In this document: in pieces, positions 18,369 to 27,946 of the stretch
Numbering within the stretch: the stretch's first letter is position 1
Layout of the letters: every line of letters starts with the position of its first letter
NCBI RefSeq assembly: GCF_007097485.1
Contig: NZ_VKDE01000004.1
Location: 1-64,000 of the forward strand
DNA: 64,000 nucleotides
Direction of reading: 5' to 3'
Source: Carboxylicivirga sp. M1479
GTDB taxonomy: Bacteria; Bacteroidota; Bacteroidia; Bacteroidales; Marinilabiliaceae
Made by a program: the position numbers and the translations under genes
The notes under the pieces: generated by a model
Databases searched by the model: none
Seen by the model: only the letters and a program-made list of their open reading frames with translations
What the model was told of the DNA's origin: nothing

Positions 18369-19520
18369 ATGGTTTTTGAAGAATATTTTAAATTAGTATT
18401 ACTAGTTGGGACAGTATTAATTTTTTTATTGTCCTTGTTTTTGTGGTTCTATCCTAAAAATTTCTTTGCAAATAAAGTATTAGGAGTGCTAATATTTACT
18501 TGGGCCATTACAGTGCTAAGTTTTGTATTGCAATCAATAGAATTTTATTCTCGATTCCCACATTTGTATGGAATAACATCCGGGCTTATTTTGATGTTTT
18601 TTCCATTGATGTATTTATATATTAAAACCTACTTATATAAGGATGCAAGGAACTTAAAAAAAATGTGGATCCACTTTGTTCCTCTTCTTATACGATTTAT
18701 AGCATTCTCTCCTTTTTACTTCCAATCAGGAGATGCTAAGGTGAAGATTTTAGTGGCGGATACAACACCGTGGCTCGACACGCTTTTTAAGCTTAATGAC
18801 ATCGTTATTATTCTTCAAGGAATTATATATACGATTCTTTCAATGAGGATTTTGCATCATTTTCAATATTTTAGAGAACGAAGAATGACGAAAGTGCAGC
18901 GCAATGCTGTGAGTTGGTTAAAGCAATTTGTAATAACCAATGTATTTCTATGGTCGATAGGCGTTTCTGGTTCTATTTTTTATATGTTACGAATAGATGT
19001 GCCATTCAACTTATTTAATATCTATTATTTAGGATTAACCATTTTAACTATTTGGATGGGGTATTTTACTCTTAGAAAGCCGCATTTATTTTCTGAAGCA
19101 CAAGAACTAAAGAGTTTGACAAAATACTTGGGAATGTCAAAATCAGAGTTAGAAGAACTGGCCATTAAGAATAAAGCTGACTTGCACAAATTGATTCACT
19201 TTATAGAAAGCCAAAAACCTTATTTGAACACTTCGTTGAACCTACAACATTTGGCAAGCGGAACAGGTCTTGCTAAAAATCGCATATCTGACATTTTTAA
19301 CACAGAACTTAAGAAAACTTTTTACGATGTGATTAATGAGTATAGGACCAAGGAAGTAATTGAACTAATGAAAAAGGGTGTTCATGAAAGCCATACTTTA
19401 ACACACCTTGCAGAAATGGCTGGCTTTAACTCCAAAGCTACCTTTAACCGAATTTTTAAGAAAATAACCGGGAAAACACCTTCTGAATACACAAGCGAAT
19501 TGCCAGATTCTAAAAATTAA
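18369..19520 (+). CDS. Membrane-anchored AraC-family transcriptional regulator
   Basis: A 383-residue protein with about seven hydrophobic segments in residues 8-240 and an AraC-type double helix-turn-helix in residues 275-380 (LASGTGLAKNRISDIFN, then LAEMAGFNSKATFNRIFKKITGKTPSEY). This 7TM-plus-AraC layout is common in Bacteroidota and suggests direct membrane sensing and transcription control by one protein, without a phosphorelay. It sits between the efflux operon and the surface-lipoprotein/SusCD region and could regulate either; an inverted repeat at 19711-19736 downstream is a candidate target. Confidence 0.88.
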   Translation: MVFEEYFKLVLLVGTVLIFLLSLFLWFYPKNFFANKVLGVLIFTWAITVLSFVLQSIEFYSRFPHLYGITSGLILMFFPLMYLYIKTYLYKDARNLKKMWIHFVPLLIRFIAFSPFYFQSGDAKVKILVADTTPWLDTLFKLNDIVIILQGIIYTILSMRILHHFQYFRERRMTKVQRNAVSWLKQFVITNVFLWSIGVSGSIFYMLRIDVPFNLFNIYYLGLTILTIWMGYFTLRKPHLFSEAQELKSLTKYLGMSKSELEELAIKNKADLHKLIHFIESQKPYLNTSLNLQHLASGTGLAKNRISDIFNTELKKTFYDVINEYRTKEVIELMKKGVHESHTLTHLAEMAGFNSKATFNRIFKKITGKTPSEYTSELPDSKN

Positions 19521-19835
19521 TATTTCGATTATAAATCAGATTTTATATCAGAATACCCATATTCAATAAGCTTTTCTGAGAATTAAATAGCTTGGGCGTT
19601 TCATTGAGCCAATTTTGTTAAAAAAATCAAAATACTGTCTGTGTTGTGGTTTGAACTTTGTTAAAGACAAGGTTGTCAGGTGATTATAATTTACTTGTTG
19701 AGGTGTTTGTATGTCTCATTTTGCTCAATGAGACATGTGAGGGGGTGGTGATTCATCAAATATTAGACTCAAACATAGATTTGTCTACTGAAGTTCGAAT
19801 TAAAAATTCAAATTATTAATTAAAAAAAGTAGACT
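19521..19835. promoter_or_regulatory. Intergenic region with inverted repeats and a -7 box
   Basis: This 315-base gap before the solenoid lipoprotein holds a 10-base-stem hairpin, ATGTCTCATT (19711-19720) / AATGAGACAT (19727-19736), and at 19600-19612 an inverted partial copy of its centre (TTCATTGAGCCAA against TTGCTCAATGA). TAGATTTG at 19776-19783 matches the TAnnTTTG -7 consensus and leaves a 5' leader of about 45 bases; no clear -33 box is visible. The paired sites look like operator half-sites for a dimeric regulator, possibly the AraC protein just upstream. Confidence 0.45.
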
Positions 19836-21536
19836 ATGAAAATGAAGTTTATTTCACTTTTGATGATCGCATTTTTTACAATATCATTTGTAGGGTGTGT
19901 TGGAGATGATATTGATGATCTGCAAGGCCAAATTGATGACATTAATGATAAAGTAACAGAGTTAGAAGAGGCACAAGATGCCGCCTTATTAACTGCAATT
20001 GCCGAATTGCAAGCTGCTATTACAGCACTTGAAACCGATGTAAATAGCGATTATGAAGAGTTATTAGGCAACCTTACCGATTTAGAGACAGTTGTACAAG
20101 ATAATAAGGCTGCTATTTTCTATGGTAACTTGGTTACCGACTCTGATTATGACGCTTTTGTTGCTCAGGGTGCTGAAATTGTAACAGGTAAAGTTGTTGT
20201 GAGCAATGAAGAGCAAGTTGCTAAATTAGCCAAATTATTAATGATTGGTGGAGACCTGAGTGTAGAAGGTGGTGTAACAGTAAGCATTCCTTTACTTGAA
20301 ACTGTTGCCGGTGATTTATTTGTAACAGAGATGAGTGATGAAAATGCCGCTGTATCATTTGCAAAATTAGCTAGTGTTGGTGGTGAATTTGGTATTGGCT
20401 ATAACGAATCGTTGGTATCAATTAGTGCACCTGCCTTAGTTTTGGTTTATGATGGATTGTACATGATGGACAATTACAGTATGCAGGATGTTGACTTCTC
20501 GGCACTTGATCTCGTAGGTGAAATGGAAATTAATGGCGATTGGGCTGGTTGGAATTCATTTGATATATCTGCAACTGATGTAGCTGGGGATGCATCCATT
20601 ATTGGAATTGCAGGATCTGTTACTGTTAACCTTGGCGTTGTAGGTGGTAATATTGAAATTGCAGAGTTCGAGGGTGTTACTTCTGTTTCTATTGAAAATG
20701 AAGTTGTTGTAGGAGATCTAATCTTAAACGGTTTAAGAGATATTGAGACTATTTCAATTGCAAACCTTACAGAAATTAAGGCAGTTGGTTGGTCTGGTGG
20801 AAATATCAGAATACAAGGTCTTTATCCTCCTTCTGAAGGTGGAGGCGGTGGAATCGGTATTGGTTCTGCAAGCCTTAAAGCAACTGCTTCGTCTGACCTA
20901 CTAGGATGGACAAATAACCTAACTAGCATTGCTGGGGATGTAACAGTTTCAGGAAACCAATTTACAGCAATTGATGCGTTTAATAATGTTGAAACGGTTG
21001 GAGGTTCTATTGATATCAATGGTAATGGTAATCTTTCTTCAATGCTTGTTTTTGAGGCATTAACAAGTTTATCCGGCGATATCATAATCGACAATAAGAT
21101 GAAGTCATTTGATGGATTCAATAGTCTTGAAACAATGGGATATAATACACGCCTTGCTATTGTTGGAAAACAAACACAAGATGAGAACTGGGAGTACGAA
21201 GGCGAATGTGTTATCAATGGTTTTGCCGCATTAACAAGCGCCCATATAATTGAATTAAGCCTTAATGAAACAACTGATTTTCATGCTTTAGCTGCTCTTA
21301 CTTCATTAACAGCTTATGGTTATCAAACAGGCATAACAATTTATATGCAAAACCCAGACCGAGTTGGTGTTAATGGTCCAGTTCAATTGTGTGAGATTAA
21401 ATCGTTCCTTGAAAACAGTATTTCTGAAGAATATGGTTCTGAGTATTATGACCATAATTGGAATTTAGTTGATCCTATGACAGCAATTCCTGCCTTAACG
21501 TCAAATTGTGGTGGCGGAGGTATTGGCATTGGTTAA
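19836..21536 (+). CDS. Surface lipoprotein with coiled coil and beta-solenoid (receptor-L-like) repeats
   Basis: A 566-residue lipoprotein. The lipobox FVGC puts Cys21 at the mature N-terminus, followed by VGDDIDDLQ, acidic as in surface-exported lipoproteins. Residues 24-95 form a short coiled coil (QGQIDDINDKVTELEEAQ). From about 110 on there are irregular repeats of about 20 residues with the pattern hydrophobic-x-G-D-hydrophobic (VGGEFGIG, VAGDASIIG, VVGGNIEI, VVGDLILNG, IAGDVTVSG, VGGSIDING, LSGDIIIDN), as in leucine-rich-like or receptor-L-domain solenoids. GGGGIGIG occurs twice, at 336-343 and as the last eight residues. No enzyme motif is seen; adhesion or ligand binding at the surface is likely. 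Exact family unknown. Confidence 0.75.
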   Translation: MKMKFISLLMIAFFTISFVGCVGDDIDDLQGQIDDINDKVTELEEAQDAALLTAIAELQAAITALETDVNSDYEELLGNLTDLETVVQDNKAAIFYGNLVTDSDYDAFVAQGAEIVTGKVVVSNEEQVAKLAKLLMIGGDLSVEGGVTVSIPLLETVAGDLFVTEMSDENAAVSFAKLASVGGEFGIGYNESLVSISAPALVLVYDGLYMMDNYSMQDVDFSALDLVGEMEINGDWAGWNSFDISATDVAGDASIIGIAGSVTVNLGVVGGNIEIAEFEGVTSVSIENEVVVGDLILNGLRDIETISIANLTEIKAVGWSGGNIRIQGLYPPSEGGGGGIGIGSASLKATASSDLLGWTNNLTSIAGDVTVSGNQFTAIDAFNNVETVGGSIDINGNGNLSSMLVFEALTSLSGDIIIDNKMKSFDGFNSLETMGYNTRLAIVGKQTQDENWEYEGECVINGFAALTSAHIIELSLNETTDFHALAALTSLTAYGYQTGITIYMQNPDRVGVNGPVQLCEIKSFLENSISEEYGSEYYDHNWNLVDPMTAIPALTSNCGGGGIGIG

Positions 21537-21566
21537 ACTATGCTTTCATAAATAGTATCTATATAT

Positions 21567-21621
21567 TATCCCGGTTGTCATTACAGCCTGTCGGAAACAG
21601 TTCTGTCAGCCGGGATATTTT
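21567..21621 (+). terminator. Terminator after the solenoid lipoprotein gene
   Basis: TATCCCGG (21567-21574) pairs with CCGGGATA (21610-21617), the stem continues imperfectly inward, and TTTT follows. This separates the lipoprotein gene from the SusC unit, so the two are not simply one operon. Confidence 0.8.
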
Positions 21622-21811
21622 AATATTCACCAATGCCTTGATGCTTTGAGAATATTTTCAGCTCATCTAAACTCATGGTATTGCTGATTTATATTGCCCT
21701 ACCCACAAAAAAACATTCCAACCGTTGATCCCAAACTAGCCACGAGTACACAAACATAAGTTGATAAGATAATTGAGTCAATAAGCTACTAAGACAACAA
21801 ACATTATAGCA

Positions 21812-24800
21812 ATGAAAAAGATATTATGCGGTATTCTATTGAGTATTGTCACCTTGGCAAGCTATGCGCAAAACCTGCGTGTAGAAGGTATCGTGACAGA
21901 TAGTTCAACGGGAGAATCCTTACCTGGTGTAAATGTTTTTATTGATGGAACTCAAATAGGAACTGTTACGAATTTAGATGGGTATTATACAATAGACGTT
22001 AGCTCTGGAGATGCCACTTTGGTATATTCTTTCATAGGTATGTCTATGAGAAAGGAAGCTGTTAACAACCGAACAAAGATTGATATTGCATTAGATCCGG
22101 AACACGAGCAATTGGATGATGTAATAGTGGTAGCTTACGGTACCACAACTAAAGAAGCCTATACAGGTGCTGCTCAAGTGGTAGATAATGAAATTATTGA
22201 AGACCGCCCGGTCACTTCATTTGAAAAAGCCTTACAAGGAACCACAGCTGGATTACAGGTAACAAGTAGTTCAGGACAACCCGGTTCAACAGCGGCCGTG
22301 CGAATCCGAGGTATCGGTTCATTAAGTGCGAGCAGTTCTCCATTATACGTTGTTGATGGTGTTCCTATGGCCGGATCACTAAGCGATTTAAACCCTAACG
22401 ATATTGAAAGCTTAACGGTACTTAAAGATGCGGCTGCCGCATCACTATATGGTTCACGTGCAGCCAATGGCGTTATCATGGTAACCACCAAAAAAGGGAA
22501 AGCAGGTAAAACAAGTATATCTTTTAATGGTCAGGTTGGTGTCTCTTCGCGTATAGGAGATGGCTATGAGCTAATGAATTCCTCACAAATATATGAGCAG
22601 TCGTGGATGGGCTTATATAACTGGGCTTTATACAAAGACGGCCAGTCACTTGATGAAGCAACGCAATACGCTCATAAGCACGTAGCCAATACTGTTGGTT
22701 TTAATCCATTTGGTGTTGATAATCCTTTGGATGATAATGGGAAAGTTATTCCAGGTACTCAGGTGCTAACCGATACAGACTGGAGAGATGAAGTGTACAA
22801 AACGGGAATCATCCATAACTACAATCTTAATGTAGCTGGAGGAAGCGAAAATACTAAAGTTTACTTTTCACTAGGTTATTTTAATGATAGCGGAACCACT
22901 ATAGGTTCTGACTTTACACGGTATTCTGCCAAATTAAATGTGCAGCACAAAGTAAATGATTGGATTTCAGCTGGGATGAGCAATCACTTATCTTACTCCG
23001 AAACCAATGCACCTCCAGGTGGTGGAGAAGGAGCAAACCCAGTTCGTTCGGCTGAAATAATTAATGCCGCATCACCTGTTTATAACCCTGATGGAACATT
23101 CAACTGGGATAATAAAGCCGTGTATGATTTTAACCCGGTTGGTTTGTATGAATATGATCAATATGAATATGAAACTAAGCGAGCTTTGACGAATGCTTAC
23201 CTTAATTTTCAGTTGTTACCGTCTCTTTCATTTCGTACGACAGGAGGAATTGACTATAGCGGAGATAAAGGCTTAAACTATTACAATCCTTACCATGGTA
23301 ATGGAGCTGGTGTAAATGGACGTAGCACAAAAGCAAGTACCGAAAATATAAATTGGAGTATTTCAAACATCTTTAGTTGGAGACGCCAAACTGGAGATTC
23401 AAGCATAGAGGTGCTGGCAGGGCAAGAAGCAACAGGTAGTCAGTATGATGTGTTGCAAGCTGGTGTAACTGATTTTTCAGTTCCTTTTCAGCCTGATTTA
23501 GTGTGGGGAGGTACACCTGAAATGCCTGTAAGTTATTCTAGTGCTTGGACGATGGTTTCCTATTTAAGCCAGGCAAAATTCAATATAAAAGGAAGATACA
23601 ACCTTAGTGCGAGTGTGCGAAGTGATGGTAGCTCACGTTTTGGAGAGAACAATAAATACGGACTTTTCTACTCTTTTGGTGGAGGATGGCACTTAAGCAA
23701 AGAAGAATGGATGCCCAAATTGTCATGGCTTAACTATGCTAAGTTAAGAGCCAGTTATGGTACATCAGGTAATAGTTCAATCGGTAACTATGAGTCTTAT
23801 GGTTTGTATGGTAGTGGCGCCAATTATAGTGGCTTGCCAGGATTGTCTCCTGTACAGCTAGAGAATCAGGACATTCAGTGGGAAAAGAATGCAGCTTTTA
23901 ACCTTGGTTTAGAAACCACTTTATTCAATCGTTTAGATGCTTCTTTTGAATGGTACACCCGTCAATCTGCTGATTTGCTATTCGACAAGCCATTATCAGC
24001 CAGTAAGGGTTTCCCAAGTATTAAAACCAACCTGGCAACCATGAACAACTCTGGTTTTGAGGCAACATTAACATACAGTGCTGTTCGTAATACTAATTTT
24101 ACCTACGATATAAGCGCCAACTTTTCAAGTTATACCAATGAAATTTTGGACATGACCACCGATCAAATTAAGAGTGGTACTAAGCTAGTCGAAGAAGGTG
24201 CTAGTCTGTATCAGTTTTATATGCGAGAGTGGGCTGGCGTAAACCCAGATAACGGTACGCCAATGTGGTACACCAATGTGTCATCTGATGATAGTTCGAA
24301 TGAAACTGAGCCAGGTACTTCATATACCGATCCTCTTGGTTCTGGCCGACAAGTAACAAGTGAATATAGCGATGCAGAAAGGGTTCGTTTGGGTCTTGCC
24401 ATTCCTGATTTCTTTGGGGGTTTAAGTAATCAGTTGACTTATAAAAACATCGACTTTAGCTTCTATTTTTATTACAGTATTGGTGGCCAGGTTTATAACT
24501 CAGATTATGCTTCAAACATGCACGATGGTAGTGATCCGGCCTATAACTTAGCTGTTGATGCAGCTAATGCCTGGACACCTAACAACCGCTATACAGATGT
24601 GCCTCGCTACATTGTTGATGGGACCGATAATGGTGAGCAAATGTCTTCACGCTATTTGGAAGATGCGAGTTATTTGCGTTTAAAGAACATCTCCATAGCT
24701 TACAATTTACCTCAAAATATATGCAGTAAAATCCGCGTTCAGGGGCTTCGAATATTTGCCTCAGGCGAGAATTTATGGACCCTAAGTAATTACAAAGGCT

Positions 24801-24889
24801 TTGATCCTGAAGGAGCTTTGAGTGGAACAACATCTAACTCTATTCCGGGCACAAAGGTGATAACGTTTGGTGTTAAAATGGACTTGTAG
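21812..24889 (+). CDS. SusC/RagA-family TonB-linked outer-membrane transporter
   Basis: A 1,025-residue SusC-type transporter. The signal peptide ends at LASYAQ, then comes a carboxypeptidase-regulatory-like domain (about 22-100, VEGIVTDSSTGESLPGVNVF), the linker VVAYGTTTKEAYTGA, a plug domain with VVDGVPMAGSLSDLNPNDIE and VLKDAAAASLYGSRAANGVI, and a barrel ending in VITFGVKMDL. It imports oligomers handed over by its SusD lid using TonB energy. The next gene encodes the SusD partner. A glycan substrate is not supported because no glycosidase is encoded nearby; the operon instead carries a giant protease, so oligopeptides, as for RagA, are more likely. Confidence 0.95.
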   Translation: MKKILCGILLSIVTLASYAQNLRVEGIVTDSSTGESLPGVNVFIDGTQIGTVTNLDGYYTIDVSSGDATLVYSFIGMSMRKEAVNNRTKIDIALDPEHEQLDDVIVVAYGTTTKEAYTGAAQVVDNEIIEDRPVTSFEKALQGTTAGLQVTSSSGQPGSTAAVRIRGIGSLSASSSPLYVVDGVPMAGSLSDLNPNDIESLTVLKDAAAASLYGSRAANGVIMVTTKKGKAGKTSISFNGQVGVSSRIGDGYELMNSSQIYEQSWMGLYNWALYKDGQSLDEATQYAHKHVANTVGFNPFGVDNPLDDNGKVIPGTQVLTDTDWRDEVYKTGIIHNYNLNVAGGSENTKVYFSLGYFNDSGTTIGSDFTRYSAKLNVQHKVNDWISAGMSNHLSYSETNAPPGGGEGANPVRSAEIINAASPVYNPDGTFNWDNKAVYDFNPVGLYEYDQYEYETKRALTNAYLNFQLLPSLSFRTTGGIDYSGDKGLNYYNPYHGNGAGVNGRSTKASTENINWSISNIFSWRRQTGDSSIEVLAGQEATGSQYDVLQAGVTDFSVPFQPDLVWGGTPEMPVSYSSAWTMVSYLSQAKFNIKGRYNLSASVRSDGSSRFGENNKYGLFYSFGGGWHLSKEEWMPKLSWLNYAKLRASYGTSGNSSIGNYESYGLYGSGANYSGLPGLSPVQLENQDIQWEKNAAFNLGLETTLFNRLDASFEWYTRQSADLLFDKPLSASKGFPSIKTNLATMNNSGFEATLTYSAVRNTNFTYDISANFSSYTNEILDMTTDQIKSGTKLVEEGASLYQFYMREWAGVNPDNGTPMWYTNVSSDDSSNETEPGTSYTDPLGSGRQVTSEYSDAERVRLGLAIPDFFGGLSNQLTYKNIDFSFYFYYSIGGQVYNSDYASNMHDGSDPAYNLAVDAANAWTPNNRYTDVPRYIVDGTDNGEQMSSRYLEDASYLRLKNISIAYNLPQNICSKIRVQGLRIFASGENLWTLSNYKGFDPEGALSGTTSNSIPGTKVITFGVKMDL

Positions 24890-25016
24890 AATCTAGGTTG
24901 TAATTATTAGAACGATGAAACAAACAATTAATTTTTGTATCCAATTTACACAAAGGTTACTGATGAAAAATTTATTTGAGAGTTCTATTTGGCAAACGAA
25001 AGCAAATAATAATCGT

Positions 25017-26471
25017 ATGAAAAGTATTAAAATATATATACCAATTCTTCTAGTTTTCATGGCAGCCCTCCAATGGTCTTGCTCCGATGACTTTCTTACA
25101 GAAGAACCAACCACTGCACTACCAAGTGATGATGTATTCAAATCAATTATTACAGCCGATGCAGCGTTGGTTGGAGCATATGATGCCTTAAGTACCTATT
25201 CTTTTGAAGGTTTGTATTGGCCTATCATGTCCGATTTAATGGGTGATGATGTTATGGTTGTGCCTGGTGCTGGTAATTGGGGGTGGTTTGTAGAGGCCTA
25301 CCAATTAGAGCTATTACCTAATTACTCATGGGTTGATTCGCCTTGGTGGGCAGCCTACAAAATTATTTATGATGCCAACCAGTTTGTGGCCTATGGTAAC
25401 ACAGTGCCTGATGCTACTGAAGAGCAGAAAAACGAATTAGTTGGGCAAGGGAAAGCCTTAAGGGCTCTTGTTATGTTAAAGTTAGCCCAACTGTATGCAC
25501 CAGCATACCATACCAATCCTGATGCATTATCGATCATTAATGTAACAGAACCTGTGGATGCCAATTCGGAGGATTACCCAAGAGCTTTAAACCGCGAGGT
25601 GTATGCTCAAATTGAATCTGATTTATTATCTGCGGTTAGTTTATTAGATAACAATGGCGAGGGAAGCAGAGCCGATAATCGTTATGATGAAGGTTTCCTG
25701 GACAAGCGTGGTGCCAATGCTTTGCTAGCTCGCTTGTATCAAGATATGCATGAGTGGGAAAAAGCCCGTGATCATGCAAAAGCTGCCTACGAAGGTTTGG
25801 AGTTAATGTCGCTGGATTATTGGGTTAATTATGGCTTTTCGTACCGTACCTCAGAAACCATATTTACCGTGGCTTATACCTTATCCGATAATAACACCTA
25901 TCTGTCTATTCCATCGTTCTACTATCCGATTGCCGGTTATAGTTCGATTCGTTTGAATGACGAATTTGTAAACCTTTACCGTGCCGGAGATGCTCGTAAA
26001 GAGTATGTCATTTATCAAGATGATGAGATTGATACAGAAAGACACTTTACAACCAAATTCATTCATAATAACCAAGTTGGTAATGCCGAAAGAATTAGTA
26101 TTCGTGCAACCGAGATGTACTTGATTGAAGCTGAATGTGAAGCAGAATTGGGTAACTATGGGAATGCTCAAGATGCCTTGTGGGCTGTGCAAGAGCGTGT
26201 TTTTTCGCGTTCATCTAAGTCCTCAGCAACAGGGCAGGCTCTAATCGACGAAATACTGCTTGAACGACGTAAAGAGTTATTTGGAGAAGGATTTCGTTTA
26301 AATGATATCAAACGACGCAGCCTGCCAATTTTACGAAAAGGTGACCATTGGGCCGATGCTGATTTTGTATTTGGCGATGACAACTATTACCGCCTTACTT
26401 TTCCAATTCCTCAATCGGAAATTGATGCCAACCCACTGATTAACGAAGAACATCAGAACGAGGGTTACTAA
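25017..26471 (+). CDS. SusD/RagB-family substrate-binding surface lipoprotein
   Basis: A 484-residue lipoprotein from the ATG at 25017. That start was chosen over the open frame from 24915 because it gives a proper signal peptide ending in LQWSC (Cys22), followed by SDDFLTEEPT, the classic SusD N-terminus. The fold is the TPR-like SusD type, with LVGAYDALSTYSFEGLYWPIM and a C-terminal block LLERRKELFGEGFRLNDIKR followed by FPIPQSEIDANPLI, both hallmarks of the family. It forms the lid of the SusC barrel and binds the ligand outside the cell. It follows SusC by 127 bases and precedes the FISUMP lipoprotein by 33. Confidence 0.94.
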   Translation: MKSIKIYIPILLVFMAALQWSCSDDFLTEEPTTALPSDDVFKSIITADAALVGAYDALSTYSFEGLYWPIMSDLMGDDVMVVPGAGNWGWFVEAYQLELLPNYSWVDSPWWAAYKIIYDANQFVAYGNTVPDATEEQKNELVGQGKALRALVMLKLAQLYAPAYHTNPDALSIINVTEPVDANSEDYPRALNREVYAQIESDLLSAVSLLDNNGEGSRADNRYDEGFLDKRGANALLARLYQDMHEWEKARDHAKAAYEGLELMSLDYWVNYGFSYRTSETIFTVAYTLSDNNTYLSIPSFYYPIAGYSSIRLNDEFVNLYRAGDARKEYVIYQDDEIDTERHFTTKFIHNNQVGNAERISIRATEMYLIEAECEAELGNYGNAQDALWAVQERVFSRSSKSSATGQALIDEILLERRKELFGEGFRLNDIKRRSLPILRKGDHWADADFVFGDDNYYRLTFPIPQSEIDANPLINEEHQNEGY

Positions 26472-26504
26472 AAATAATTGGTTAAACTGTTAATGTGGTT
26501 TCAA

Positions 26505-27935
26505 ATGAATTATAAAGTGTTATATAAAATATCGATGATTGTACTGGCTATCTTCGTCTTTGCATGCCAGAAAGATGAAGCCTTACCTGCCTTAAATCCT
26601 GATGCAGGACCCAGTTTTATCGATATCGAAAATGAGGGTTATGTGGTCTCTTTGGGTGCAGTAGCAGCGCCTGAAGGTCAAGAGGGTACATGGCGCATTT
26701 ACAGTGGTCAAAATGGCCGCTTTGAAGACGTCAATCATCATCAAACAAGTTTTTATGGTGAACCAGGTGAAAAATATGTTATTGGCTGGGAGTTGAGCCG
26801 AGGCAAAGATTATGAGTCCGCTTTAATCGATGTGTCTTTTAAAAAGATGGAGCCGGTGATTATGGCTTACCCTGCAGATACCATTTTTAATAATCGGTCA
26901 TTATACCTTGAAGCTGCTAAACCTAAGTTTGGTGCAGCAGGTAAATGGGAAATTATTGATGGAGATGGAGGACAGATAATCAACGAAGATTCTAATAAAG
27001 GACAATTTGTAGGTAGCGAAAAAACAGAGTATACCATTCGCTGGTCATTAATATATGGTTCTAAAAAGGAGTCAATCGATTTTACTTTTGTAACGGATCA
27101 ACTTATTGCAGATGCAGGTATCGATGAATTAGATATCATCACATCTGGAGATAGTAAGTTTCATACACTCAATGCTTTTTTGCCAGCTGGTGCCAGTGCC
27201 CAATGGGAAATAATTGATGGTGAGTTAGGTGAGGTTCATCACCTTGATAATGCTAATTCATTGTTTGAAGGAGTAGCAGACACAAGCTATTCGTTAAAGT
27301 GGACGGTTGAGTTAGATGGTGAAATATCAATGGATACAGTAGATATCCGATTTCGTGGTAAATGGGGTGTTTGGACTGACTCACGCGATAATCAAACATA
27401 CCGCTTTGCAACAATCAATGGTTTAGAGTGGATGGCCGAAAATTATAATTACGCTTTTGATGCAGGTGTAGGATCATTGTATTATGGTTTTTCCGATCGC
27501 TCAGTAGTGAAAAGCGGTACTCCTGTTGAAACCGAAGAAGATCGTAAGTTTTATGGTCGACTATACTCTTATGAAGCAGCTTATTATGCTGCACCCGAAG
27601 GATGGCGCTTACCAACTATTCTGGAATATGAAGATATGTTAGTGGCTCTAGGTGGGCCTTTATTTGCCGATTCGAAGATTAAAATGGATGGTGAAACAGG
27701 CCTTGATCTTAATTACAGTGGTTATTTCCAAAGGTATAGTAGTCAGGATCCGTCATTGCGTAATGTCTTTGATTTACAGGATTCCAATGGTTACTGGTGG
27801 ACCTCAAGTGTAGATGAGGAGTTTGGTTTAGTAAGCTGTTATGGTGTAGTTGAATCGGGTGATTTACCAGGTTCTGTCATTGTCAACCAGAGTTACTCCA
27901 TGTCGGTAAGGTATGTTCGTGAAGTTGCTAAATAA
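26505..27935 (+). CDS. Lipoprotein with C-terminal FISUMP-type domain
   Basis: A 476-residue surface lipoprotein. Of several possible starts (TTG 26478, ATG 26493, ATG 26505), the last gives the best signal peptide, with lipobox FVFAC (Cys21) and then QKDEA. Three beta-sandwich-like repeats of about 90 residues follow, each containing an A-x-WEIIDG or TWRIYSG motif (GAAGKWEIIDGDGGQI, GASAQWEIIDGELGEV). The C-terminal third matches the Fibrobacter succinogenes major paralogous domain: WTDSRDNQTYRFATI, LEWMAENYNYAF, LYSYEAAYYAAPEGWRLPT and WWTSS. Its role is unknown in general, but it is often a surface-anchored binding module. It lies between SusD and the giant protease, 11 bases before the latter, so it is probably part of the substrate-capture complex. 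Confidence 0.85.
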   Translation: MNYKVLYKISMIVLAIFVFACQKDEALPALNPDAGPSFIDIENEGYVVSLGAVAAPEGQEGTWRIYSGQNGRFEDVNHHQTSFYGEPGEKYVIGWELSRGKDYESALIDVSFKKMEPVIMAYPADTIFNNRSLYLEAAKPKFGAAGKWEIIDGDGGQIINEDSNKGQFVGSEKTEYTIRWSLIYGSKKESIDFTFVTDQLIADAGIDELDIITSGDSKFHTLNAFLPAGASAQWEIIDGELGEVHHLDNANSLFEGVADTSYSLKWTVELDGEISMDTVDIRFRGKWGVWTDSRDNQTYRFATINGLEWMAENYNYAFDAGVGSLYYGFSDRSVVKSGTPVETEEDRKFYGRLYSYEAAYYAAPEGWRLPTILEYEDMLVALGGPLFADSKIKMDGETGLDLNYSGYFQRYSSQDPSLRNVFDLQDSNGYWWTSSVDEEFGLVSCYGVVESGDLPGSVIVNQSYSMSVRYVREVAK

Positions 27936-27946
27936 ACTAAGTAGAG

